A stretch of DNA of 15,657 bases from an uncultured Brevundimonas sp. GTDB taxonomy: Bacteria; Pseudomonadota; Alphaproteobacteria; Caulobacterales; Caulobacteraceae. This document shows positions 7,913 to 14,068 of the stretch, piece by piece; within the stretch, counting starts at the first letter, position 1, and every line of letters begins with the position of its first letter. Both the position numbers and the translations under genes were made by a program. The stretch covers positions 1 to 15,657 of the forward strand of contig CAMLNT010000038.1 of assembly GCA_946481425.1 (NCBI GenBank). Reading direction: 5' to 3'. A model generated the notes under the pieces. It made no database searches. It had not been told where the DNA came from and saw nothing but the letters and a program-made list of their open reading frames with translations.

Positions 7913-8541
7913 CCCCCGAACCGCCCCGCGACTGCCCGCTCTGCCCGCGCCTGGTCGAATACCGGCGCGAGAACCAGGCCGCCCATCCCGACTGGTACAA
8001 CGGTCCGGCCCCCTCGTTCGGCGACCCGGACGCGCGCCTTCTGGTCGTCGGCCTCGCGCCTGGACGCACCGGCGCCAACCGCACCGGCCGCCCGTTCACC
8101 GGCGATGGCGCGGGCGTGCTGCTCTACGAGACCCTGATCAAGCTCGGCTTCGCCCGCGGCGAATATCTGGCTGACCCGAATGACGGGCTGGCGTTGGTCG
8201 ACTGCATGATCACCAACGCCGTCCGCTGTGCGCCTCCGGGCAACAAGCCGGCAACGGCCGAGGAAAACACCTGCCGCCCGTTCCTGACCGACCGGATCCG
8301 CAGCCTGTCGCGCCTGAAGGTGATCCTCACCCTCGGCGACGTCTCGCGCCGAAATGTGCTCAAGGCGCTGGGCCTCAAGGCGTCGGCTGCCGAGGCGGGT
8401 CACGCCTCGGAGGCGGACCTCGGCGACTACCACCTCATCAACAGCTATCACTGCAGCCGGCTCAACACGAACACCGGCCGGCTGACCCCCGCCATGTTCG
8501 AGGCTGTGTTCCGCAGGGCACAGGCGCTCATCGGCGACTAG
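7909..8541 (+). CDS. Family 5 (UDGb-type) uracil-DNA glycosylase with Fe-S cluster
   Basis: Base-excision repair enzyme removing uracil and probably other deaminated bases from DNA, 210 aa. The four cysteines expected for the 4Fe-4S cluster are present: CPLC (Cys9, Cys12), RCAPPGNKP (Cys107) and ENTC (Cys122). Motif 1 is GLAPGRTGANRTGRPFTGD (48-66), which marks family 5 rather than family 4 because it lacks the GEAPG..E.. form. Motif 2 is SYHCSRLNTNTGRLT (His181). The start is TTG at 7909, overlapping the NYN stop as TTGA, with GGGAAGA upstream; initiating there puts Cys9 correctly in the protein. Expression is probably coupled to the NYN nuclease. Confidence 0.93.
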   Translation: MTPEPPRDCPLCPRLVEYRRENQAAHPDWYNGPAPSFGDPDARLLVVGLAPGRTGANRTGRPFTGDGAGVLLYETLIKLGFARGEYLADPNDGLALVDCMITNAVRCAPPGNKPATAEENTCRPFLTDRIRSLSRLKVILTLGDVSRRNVLKALGLKASAAEAGHASEADLGDYHLINSYHCSRLNTNTGRLTPAMFEAVFRRAQALIGD

Positions 8542-8609
8542 TTCGCGCGGAACGCGACTCCGGTGCGACCGTTTGTCTCGCAAGGCTGTTGCTTTGGGAG
8601 GCTTTCGAC

Positions 8610-8798
8610 ATGAAGCGCGAGACTGTTTTCACCGTTCGCGAGGCAAAGGCCGGGGCGTGGGTGGTCGCGATCACCGCCCTGCTGCTGGCTCTCGGCATGA
8701 GCGGGATGGAACTGGGATCGCCGTCGATCCCGGAACGCCCGGCGCTCCAGATTTCGGTCGATGAGGCTGAGCCGCTCGGCGCCGACCTCGGGTTGTAA
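8610..8798 (+). CDS. Small single-helix membrane protein, hypothetical
   Basis: A 62-residue open frame beginning MKRETVFTVREAKAGAW, with one hydrophobic helix (about residues 16-33, AWVVAITALLLALGM) and a polar acidic tail ending in DLGL. The ATG at 8610 has GGGAGG 8 bp upstream, which is better than the in-frame TTG at 8589. The basic N-terminal segment suggests an N-in topology, or the helix may be an uncleaved signal anchor. I do not recognise the family. The good ribosome binding site and gene spacing argue that it is real, but its short length leaves doubt. Confidence 0.55.
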   Translation: MKRETVFTVREAKAGAWVVAITALLLALGMSGMELGSPSIPERPALQISVDEAEPLGADLGL

Positions 8799-8826
8799 CT
8801 CCATGCCTCTCCAGCGGCTAAGCTGT

Positions 8827-8839
8827 CCCTTCGGAAGGG
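8827..8839 (+). promoter_or_regulatory. Hairpin abutting the ribosome binding site of the DUF3592 gene
   Basis: CCCTTCGGAAGGG can fold into a 4-5 bp stem capped by a UUCGG-like loop. Its 3' arm runs into the purine-rich AGGGAGGG ribosome binding site (about 8836-8843). It may be a weak end for the upstream transcript or may mask part of the ribosome binding site. Confidence 0.3.
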
Positions 8840-8849
8840 AGGGATGGAC

Positions 8850-9299
8850 ATGGAGCCGACGGTCATACTGGGGCTTGCCTTCGCCGCTATCGGCTTGGCC
8901 GGTGGCCTTGGTCTCTACATGATGGCGCGCCAGTTCGAGGCGCGAGTGGAGGCGGCCCGGCAATGGAACGAGGTTCCCGCCGTGATCGAAAGCGCGAAGC
9001 TGAGCAACCTCGGCAAGGGCAAGTTCGCGCCACGCCTGACCTACTCCTACTCGGTCGCCGGGACCTCCTACACCGGCAAGCGGCTGCAGTTCGGCGGCGT
9101 CTCCATGAGCCGCGCCGAGGCCGAGGCGGTCATGGCCGCCTTCCCCTCCGGCTCCCCCACCACCGCCCGCTACGACCCGCATCGGCATGACTTCTCCGTC
9201 CTGCGCGTCGACGCCGACGTGAAGGGCTACCGCCTGGCCGGCATCATCCTGGGCGTCGCCTTCGTCGCCACCGGCCTGCTCGTGGCGTTCGCCTCGTGA
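8850..9299 (+). CDS. DUF3592-like membrane protein
   Basis: A 149-aa protein with an N-terminal membrane helix (about residues 5-24, LGLAFAAIGLAGGLGLYMM), a roughly 95-residue soluble domain and a C-terminal helix (about 126-147, LAGIILGVAFVATGLLVAF). The soluble part has WNEVPAVIESAKL, then LTYSYSVAGTSYTGKRLQFGG and ARYDPHRHDFSVL, which is the pattern I associate with DUF3592: a beta-rich domain between two helices, function unknown. I prefer the ATG at 8850 to the one at 8844, because AGGGAGGG ends directly against 8844 but is correctly spaced from 8850. Its stop overlaps the next start as GTGA. Confidence 0.8.
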   Translation: MEPTVILGLAFAAIGLAGGLGLYMMARQFEARVEAARQWNEVPAVIESAKLSNLGKGKFAPRLTYSYSVAGTSYTGKRLQFGGVSMSRAEAEAVMAAFPSGSPTTARYDPHRHDFSVLRVDADVKGYRLAGIILGVAFVATGLLVAFAS

Positions 9300-9835
9300 G
9301 CCGCCCCTCAGACGTCGTTTCCTTCTGGGTCGAGGCCGGCCCCCAGAAATGGTTCGCCAAGGACGACGCCTTCGACGCGGAGTTCCGACGCCGCTTCGAG
9401 CTCGATCATCTCGCCGCGGCTCGGGGTGACCACGAGGACTGGTCCGCGACCCCCGAGGGCGCGCTCGCCCTCTGCCTCCTGCTGGACCAGTTCCCTCGCA
9501 ACTGTTTTCGCCAGACCGGTCACGCCTTCGCGACCGACCCGCTCGCGCGCGTCATCGCCCGTCGCGCCATCGCTGACGGCCACGACCAGGCCCTGCCGGA
9601 AGATCTGCGCCCCTTCCTCTACCTGCCGCTCCAGCATTCCGAGGACATGGACGATCAGCGCCAGTCACTGGCCCTGTTCAAGACTCTCACGACACCCGAC
9701 GCTGACAAGTGGGCGCGCCACCATCACGACGTCATCGCCCGCTTCGGTCGCTTTCCGCACCGCAACGCCGCACTCGGCCGGGTGACCACGCCCGAGGAAG
9801 CGGCGTTCCTCGAGGCCGACGGGTTCCAGGGCTGA
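9296..9835 (+). CDS. DUF924 family protein
   Basis: A 179-aa cytosolic protein of the DUF924 family, predicted to be all-helical and of unknown biochemical role. Recognisable blocks are VVSFWVEAGPQKWFAKDDAFD (residues 7-27), LALCLLLDQFPRNCFRQT (about 57-74), the AFATDPLAR block, RPFLYLPLQHSEDMDDQ and ARFGRFPHRNAALGR near the end, followed by TTPEEAAFLE. The start is a GTG overlapping the stop of the DUF3592 gene (GTGA), so the two are probably translationally coupled. It is the last gene of the plus-strand run that begins at 7334. Confidence 0.88.
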   Translation: MSRPSDVVSFWVEAGPQKWFAKDDAFDAEFRRRFELDHLAAARGDHEDWSATPEGALALCLLLDQFPRNCFRQTGHAFATDPLARVIARRAIADGHDQALPEDLRPFLYLPLQHSEDMDDQRQSLALFKTLTTPDADKWARHHHDVIARFGRFPHRNAALGRVTTPEEAAFLEADGFQG

Positions 9836-9847
9836 GTTTTCCCCGCC

Positions 9848-9868
9848 AACGGCTGGGGCCAAGCCGTT
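9848..9868. terminator. Hairpin 12 bp after the DUF924 gene
   Basis: AACGGCT and AGCCGTT form a perfect 7-bp stem around a GGGGCCA loop. The downstream bases are GAAATCAGG rather than a T tract, so this would be a U-poor terminator at best. Its position directly after a stop codon supports a transcript-end role. Confidence 0.45.
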
Positions 9869-9986
9869 GAAATCAGGTCTTCCGCCTGTCTCTACGGCTC
9901 GGTTATCCCCGTCCATCCGCTCGCGCTTATAGTCAGCCGCTCGGTCTTTGACATCGTGGCAAGCAGGCGGACGCAGCGCCGGACAC
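9869..9986. other. Non-coding stretch with TATAGT and boxA-like sequence
   Basis: This 118-bp part of the 274-bp gap has no convincing gene. Two patterns stand out on plus: TATAGT (9928-9933), a good -10-like hexamer without a recognisable -35 at 17 bp, and GGTCTTTGACAT (9943-9954), which resembles the boxA antitermination element found before rRNA genes (GCTCTTTGACAT). A minus-strand open frame crosses the region (9665-10108), but it reads through the repeat as low-complexity SVSVS/TDTTD and overlaps the DUF924 gene, so I reject it. Confidence 0.3.
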
Positions 9987-9987
9987 C

Positions 9988-10041
9988 TGTCGGTCGTGTC
10001 GGTCGTGTCGGTGCTCGTTCGGACCGACACCGACACCGACA
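9988..10041. repeat. Compound palindromic hairpin, copy 1
   Basis: The left arm has three TGTCGGT units spaced by CG (9988, 9997, 10006). The loop is GCTCGTTCGG. The right arm is ACCGACACCGACACCGACA (10023-10041). The arms can pair as a 7-bp stem next to the loop plus two further 6-bp blocks separated by small bulges. Positions 9997-10041 match copy 2 at 44 of 45 bases by my alignment. Confidence 0.85.
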
Positions 10042-10062
10042 CGGGCCAAGCCCTGTCACCCC

Positions 10063-10107
10063 TGTCGGTCGTGTCGGTGCTCGTTCTGACCGACACCGAC
10101 ACCGACA
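10063..10107. repeat. Compound palindromic hairpin, copy 2
   Basis: Second copy, offset 66 bp from the first. It has two TGTCGGT units (10063, 10072), loop GCTCGTTCTG and right arm ACCGACACCGACACCGACA (10089-10107). It ends 2 bp from the stop codon of the convergent lipoprotein gene on minus. One hairpin per convergent transcript would fit a pair of bidirectional terminators, although no T tract follows either. Confidence 0.85.
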
Positions 10108-10109
10108 AT

Positions 10110-11189
10110 CTAGCGAGGCAGCAGCGGGATCGGGTCCACCGGACGCGGCCGATCGGCGGGCGCGGGCGTGTAGCGGATCTCGAAATGGACCTGGGGCTGG
10201 GTCACGCCGCCCGTGGTCCCGGTGGTGCCGATCACCTGGCCCTGCGTCACGCGCTGCTCCATGCGCACGTTGGTCGAGCCGAGGTGGGAATAGGCCGTCA
10301 CCCAGCCGTCGGAGTGGACGATTACGACCGTGGTGCCCAAGCCCGGCAGGCTGCTGCCGGCATAGGCGACCTGACCGGCGGCCGCGGCGCGGACCTCGGT
10401 GCCGGCATCGGCGCCGATGTTAATGCCGTCGCTCCGCAGGCCAGACCCCATCGTCCCGAAGCGGGTTAGCAGGTCGCCCCGCACCGGCCAAGCGAAGCGG
10501 CCCTGCGCGCGACGCACCAGTTCTGCCGCGGTCGGGAAGCCGTCCGCGTCGAGGCTCGCGCCCGTGGACGGCGGCGGCGGCGGCGTCACGACCGGCGTGC
10601 TGGCCGGCGGCGGCGGAGGCGGCGGAGGCGCAGCCGGCTCCGTCATTTCGGGGACCACCGTGTCCTGGAACGGCGACGGGCCGGTCGCATAGGGATCGGT
10701 CCCGCCGTCGCGGGCGCCTTCCGGCAGGATCAGCCGCATGCCGAGGCGGATCGACCCGTCCTCGCCGATGCCGTTGAGGGTCATGAGGGTCCGGACCGGC
10801 GTGCCGAACCGGCGGGCCACGCCCGACAGCGTATCCCCGCCCTGGATCACATAGACCGCACCCGGGCGAACCGGCGCACCGTCTAGCGGTGGCGTCTGGG
10901 CCGGAGGCGGAGGCGGCGGCAAGGGCGTCGAAGCGGGCGGCGGCGGGGGCGGCCCGAGCGGCGCCAGTTCCACGGCGTCCACGTCCGTCGACGGCGCCGG
11001 CGGCAGGACGGCCTCGCTCTCGGGCTCCACCGGAGCCTCGGGCGTGGTCGGATATTGCGGCGGCGGCGGCGGCGGCGCCTGATCCAGCCGGGTCGCGTAG
11101 CGGGGCGTGCTCGGCACATAGGCCCCGCCACAGGCGCTCACCAGCAAACCCGCAGCCGCCAGGGCCGCCACTGTCCACGCCGTCTTCAT
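10110..11189 (-). CDS. NlpD-like lipoprotein: LysM plus degenerate LytM (M23) domain
   Basis: A 359-aa lipoprotein: signal sequence with lipobox LVSAC (Cys20), a proline-rich linker, a LysM peptidoglycan-binding domain (about 112-156, YVIQGGDTLSGVARRFG), a second proline-rich linker, and a C-terminal LytM/M23 fold (about 232-345). The metal site looks broken: where active enzymes have HxxxD, this has S253-DGI-N257, and HxH is Q333-V-H335. Only His335 and the His of AYSHLG (302) remain. That pattern, and length near E. coli NlpD (379 aa), suggest a non-enzymatic activator of cell-wall amidases in division rather than a peptidase. The start ATG 11189 precedes the signal peptide; the frame runs on far upstream but that part is spurious. 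Confidence 0.9.
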   Translation of the reverse strand: MKTAWTVAALAAAGLLVSACGGAYVPSTPRYATRLDQAPPPPPPQYPTTPEAPVEPESEAVLPPAPSTDVDAVELAPLGPPPPPPASTPLPPPPPPAQTPPLDGAPVRPGAVYVIQGGDTLSGVARRFGTPVRTLMTLNGIGEDGSIRLGMRLILPEGARDGGTDPYATGPSPFQDTVVPEMTEPAAPPPPPPPPASTPVVTPPPPPSTGASLDADGFPTAAELVRRAQGRFAWPVRGDLLTRFGTMGSGLRSDGINIGADAGTEVRAAAAGQVAYAGSSLPGLGTTVVIVHSDGWVTAYSHLGSTNVRMEQRVTQGQVIGTTGTTGGVTQPQVHFEIRYTPAPADRPRPVDPIPLLPR

Positions 11190-11339
11190 CTGATCTCGCT
11201 CCCGACCCGTCCGGTTATCGCTCACCATCAGGCCCGGAAATATGGCGGCAAGGTTAACGGAACCCGTGTCGGATTGTCGCTTCCCCCTGCCCCGCCTCTG
11301 GTTTACGCCGATCACCCACAGTCGAATGTTGGAGCCGTG
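11190..11339. promoter_or_regulatory. Divergent promoter region, NlpD-like gene and AAA ATPase
   Basis: These 150 bp must hold both promoters. I see no convincing -35/-10 pair on either strand. A GTTAAC palindrome near 11253-11258 matches a TTAA(C) half of the CtrA box, but no second half at the required spacing is visible. GGAG at about 11331-11334 is the ribosome binding site of the ATPase gene. Confidence 0.4.
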
Positions 11340-12200
11340 ATGTCGAAGTTTCAGGGAACGGACGCCTATATCGCCACCGACGACCTGCGGATTGCGGTCG
11401 ATGCGGCTGTGGCCCTGGAGCGCCCCCTGCTGATCAAGGGCGAGCCCGGCACCGGCAAGACCGTTCTCGCCTACGAGATCGCCCGGGCTTTCAACGCGCC
11501 CCTCATCACCTGGCACATCAAGTCGACCACCAAGGCTCATCAGGGCCTCTACGAATACGACGCCGTGACGCGCCTGCGCGACAGCCAGCTGGGCGATCCC
11601 CGGGTCGCGGACGTGGCCAACTACATCAAGAAGGGCAAGCTCTGGGAGGCCTTCGCCGCTCCCGAACGGCCCGTCCTGCTGATCGACGAGATCGACAAGG
11701 CCGACATCGAGTTCCCCAACGACCTCTTGCAGGAACTCGACCGGATGGAGTTCTACGTCCACGAGACGGACGAGACGATCCGGGCCGCGGTCCGCCCCAT
11801 CGTGGTCATCACCTCGAACAACGAAAAGGAGCTCCCCGACGCTTTTCTGCGCCGTTGCTTCTTCCACTACATCCGGTTCCCCGACGCCGAGACGATGGAG
11901 CGGATCGTCGAGGCCCACTATCCCGGCATCCAGAACCGGCTGGTCGGAGAGGCTCTCAAGGTGTTCTACGCCATGCGCGACACGCCAGGCCTGAAGAAGA
12001 AGCCATCAACCTCGGAATTGCTCGACTGGCTCAAGCTGCTGCTGGTGGAGCAGATCGACGCCGATACCCTTCGTCAGCGCGATCCGACCAAGCTGATCCC
12101 GCCGCTGCACGGCGCCCTGCTCAAGACCGAACAGGACGTGCATCTGTTCGAACGCCTTGCGTTCCTGACGCGGCGAGACGGCGCCCGCCCCGGCCAATAG
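11340..12200 (+). CDS. MoxR-family AAA+ ATPase
   Basis: A 286-aa AAA+ ATPase. Walker A is GEPGTGKT (residues 34-41), Walker B is LLIDEID (113-119), and sensor 1 lies in VVITSNNEKELPDAFLRRC with the arginine finger nearby. The N-terminal TDAYIATDDLRIAVDAAVALERPLL is typical of the MoxR/CbbQ-like branch, whose members act as chaperones inserting cofactors or remodelling complexes together with a von Willebrand (VWA) partner. No VWA gene follows here; the next gene is an unrelated lipoprotein. The ATG at 11340 is supported by GGAG about 5 bp upstream and by the start of family similarity; the longer open frame from 11055 overlaps the divergent gene and is rejected. Confidence 0.92.
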   Translation: MSKFQGTDAYIATDDLRIAVDAAVALERPLLIKGEPGTGKTVLAYEIARAFNAPLITWHIKSTTKAHQGLYEYDAVTRLRDSQLGDPRVADVANYIKKGKLWEAFAAPERPVLLIDEIDKADIEFPNDLLQELDRMEFYVHETDETIRAAVRPIVVITSNNEKELPDAFLRRCFFHYIRFPDAETMERIVEAHYPGIQNRLVGEALKVFYAMRDTPGLKKKPSTSELLDWLKLLLVEQIDADTLRQRDPTKLIPPLHGALLKTEQDVHLFERLAFLTRRDGARPGQ

Positions 12201-12238
12201 TGGGCCAAAGAACGGCTTACCGCGATTTCACTAGGCGC

Positions 12239-12260
12239 TTGCGGCCCGCTGCCGCAGTTT
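12239..12260 (+). terminator. Weak hairpin plus TTT after the AAA ATPase gene
   Basis: TTGCGGC and GCCGCAG form a 7-bp stem (one G-T pair) around CCGCT, followed by TTTCCCC. It lies 39 bp past the ATPase stop and just upstream of the lipoprotein ribosome binding site, so it could separate the two units or act as an attenuator. Confidence 0.4.
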
Positions 12261-12280
12261 CCCCTGCAAGGAGACTAACC

Positions 12281-13033
12281 ATGCGTGCCCTCTTCGTCCT
12301 GTGCGCCAGCGCCTACGTCCTCGCCGCCTGCGGCGATCCGGCCGTCCGCATCACCAAACGGGAGGAGACGTCCAGCGAGGGCGAGCCGATCCGCGCCATC
12401 TCCGAGCTGAACTGCCCCGAACACCAGGGCAACCTGACGCGCACCGAAACAGCCGCCAACGGCCTCTCGTGCCGCTACGCCGGGCCGCGCGGCGCCGAGG
12501 TGACGCTTCAGCTGGTGACCTTGCAGGACGGCCAGTCGCCGTCCGACTTGCTCGCGCCGTTCGAGGAATCCCTGCGCCGGCTGATGCCGCACACGGTCGA
12601 GCGCGCTGGCGACAGCCCTCTGGTTAGCGTCCAGTCAGGCGGAGACAGCACGCGCGTGCGTCTGCCCGGCATCTCCGTGGATGAGGGCGACGGCCGCTCC
12701 TCCGTCCGGATCGGGCCGATCCACATCGAGGGCGACGCCTCTGACTCCGGCTCGGAGCGCGGCGGCGAGACGGTCTCGGTCAACGCCAATGACAATGCCG
12801 CCGAGGTTCGGGCCCGGTCGGAGCATGAGGGCCTGCGCGCCACCTACGTCCTTACCGACGAGCAGGCCTCCGAGGAGGGCTGGCATCTGGTCGGCTACGA
12901 GGCGCGCGGCCCCGTCGAAGGCCCCATCGTCATCGCCATCGTCCACTCCAAGGACCGCGACGAGGACGTCGTCTTCGACGCCGCAAAGGATCTCGTCAGC
13001 CTGAACGTCGGCGGGTCCCACAAGGCGTCCTAG
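12281..13033 (+). CDS. Hypothetical lipoprotein
   Basis: A 250-aa protein with a lipoprotein signal (MRALFVLCASAYVLAAC, lipobox LAAC, Cys17). The mature part has a two-cysteine segment, LNCPEHQGNLTR to GLSCRYAG, followed by GAEVTLQLV, which I have the impression recurs in uncharacterised Caulobacterales proteins but cannot name. The centre (about 110-165) is rich in Asp, Glu, Ser and Gly and looks flexible; the end (YVLTDEQASEEGWHLVGYEARG to VIAIVHSKDRDEDVVFDAAKDLV) looks folded. The start is well supported by AAGGAG 8 bp before the ATG. The stop TAG lies in a CTAG tetramer shared with the stop of the M48 protease gene. Function unknown; probably anchored in the outer or inner membrane facing the periplasm. 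Confidence 0.8.
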   Translation: MRALFVLCASAYVLAACGDPAVRITKREETSSEGEPIRAISELNCPEHQGNLTRTETAANGLSCRYAGPRGAEVTLQLVTLQDGQSPSDLLAPFEESLRRLMPHTVERAGDSPLVSVQSGGDSTRVRLPGISVDEGDGRSSVRIGPIHIEGDASDSGSERGGETVSVNANDNAAEVRARSEHEGLRATYVLTDEQASEEGWHLVGYEARGPVEGPIVIAIVHSKDRDEDVVFDAAKDLVSLNVGGSHKAS

Positions 13034-14058
13034 GTCGTCGGCACCCCGGTCGATCCCGGCATCCGCTGCTTCTGTCGCTCGGCGAGGTGATCGATCCCGC
13101 CGGCGTATTCGACCAGGGCCGCGATCCGCTTCTCGATCGGCGGGTGGGTCGCTAACAGGCCCAGGAAACCGGTCTCGTGGTTCTCGAGGAACATGCCAGA
13201 GACCTCGTCCGGCGCGTTGAGATTCGCACGGCCCGACACCTTCTGAAGCGCCGAGATCATCGCATCCGGATTCTTGGTGAGCTCGACCGAGCCGGCATCC
13301 GCAAGGAACTCGCGCTTCCTCGACAGGGCCATGCGGATGACGATGGCCAGCAACCAGCCGATGGCCGCAATCGCAAAGCCGATCAGCACCAGCGCCAGCG
13401 CCAGGCCGCCCGAGTTGCCCCGCCCGCCCCGGTTGCCACCCAGCGAGATGAACCGTAGCGACCGGAAGATCACCTCGGCCACGAGGCTGATGATCCCTGC
13501 GAAGACTGAGGCGATCACCATGGTGCGGACATCGCGATTGATCACGTGGGTGAGCTCATGCGCCAGCACGGCCTCCAGCTCGTCACGGTCCAGCGCCTCG
13601 ACCAGCCCGCGCGTGACCGTGATCGAGTACTGTCCTTCGTGCAGCCCGGTGGCAAAGGCGTTCAGCTCCGGACGCTCGATCAGACGGAGCGTGGGCGTCT
13701 TCATCCCCCGCGAGATCGAGAGGTTTTCAAGCAGATTGTAGATGTCTGGATTGGTGCGCCGCTCGACCACCCGAGCACCGGTCGCCATGTCGATGATGGC
13801 CTGGCTCGAGAAATAGGCGATCACGAACCACACAAGCGCAACCACGATGGCGATCGGGATCGAGGCGATCAGCATCGATCCCGACTCGGCCATGGCCTCG
13901 CCGATGGTCTTGGCCTCCATCGGCAGGAAGCCATAGCCCATCAGCACCAGCTGAAGCCCGTAAACGATGCCGACGAGCAGCACCGGGAACAGCGCCATCA
14001 GCACGATGGAGCGGGTGTTATTGGCCCAGATATGGGTCTGAAGGCCGACAGCGGCCAC
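13030..14058 (-). CDS. M48 family membrane metalloprotease (HtpX-like)
   Basis: A 342-aa integral-membrane zinc protease. HELTH (167-171) supplies two zinc His and the catalytic Glu; REFLADAGS (Glu250) supplies the third ligand. Two helices lie before the active site (about 18-40 and 62-83) and two after it (about 180-197 and 218-243). A glycine-rich loop, GGNRGGRGNSGG, joins the last two. The topology is that of HtpX, an inner-membrane quality-control protease, though the protein is about 50 aa longer than typical HtpX because of extra N- and C-terminal sequence. The start is GTG at 14058 with AGGACAGG upstream, 10 bp after the lemA stop, so lemA and this gene form one transcript. LemA-M48 pairs are common. 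Confidence 0.92.
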   Translation of the reverse strand: MAAVGLQTHIWANNTRSIVLMALFPVLLVGIVYGLQLVLMGYGFLPMEAKTIGEAMAESGSMLIASIPIAIVVALVWFVIAYFSSQAIIDMATGARVVERRTNPDIYNLLENLSISRGMKTPTLRLIERPELNAFATGLHEGQYSITVTRGLVEALDRDELEAVLAHELTHVINRDVRTMVIASVFAGIISLVAEVIFRSLRFISLGGNRGGRGNSGGLALALVLIGFAIAAIGWLLAIVIRMALSRKREFLADAGSVELTKNPDAMISALQKVSGRANLNAPDEVSGMFLENHETGFLGLLATHPPIEKRIAALVEYAGGIDHLAERQKQRMPGSTGVPTT

Positions 14059-14068
14059 GGCGCCTGTC

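Noticed and set aside
9948..9976. Perfect TTGACA as a -35 box
   Set aside because: The hexamer 17 bp downstream is ACGCAG, with no acceptable -10 at 16-18 bp; it fits better as part of the boxA-like string, itself tentative.
9987..10107. CRISPR array
   Set aside because: Only two repeats, each palindromic with 6-9 bp internal periodicity, a single 21-bp interval, and no cas genes.
9665..10108. Minus-strand 147-aa open frame beginning MSVSVSVRTSTDTTD
   Set aside because: Its start is translated hairpin repeat and its end overlaps the DUF924 gene antisense; no ribosome binding site or recognisable domain.
11253..11258. CtrA binding site upstream of the NlpD-like gene
   Set aside because: Only one TTAA half is present; the second half expected seven bases away is missing.
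11190..11918. N-terminal 243 residues of the 602-aa open frame continuing the NlpD-like gene
   Set aside because: They lie antisense to the AAA ATPase and precede a classic lipoprotein signal peptide at 11189, so the true start is internal.
12201..12280. Remnant of a VWA-domain gene after the AAA ATPase
   Set aside because: Eighty bases without recognisable coding similarity; contains a hairpin and the next ribosome binding site instead.
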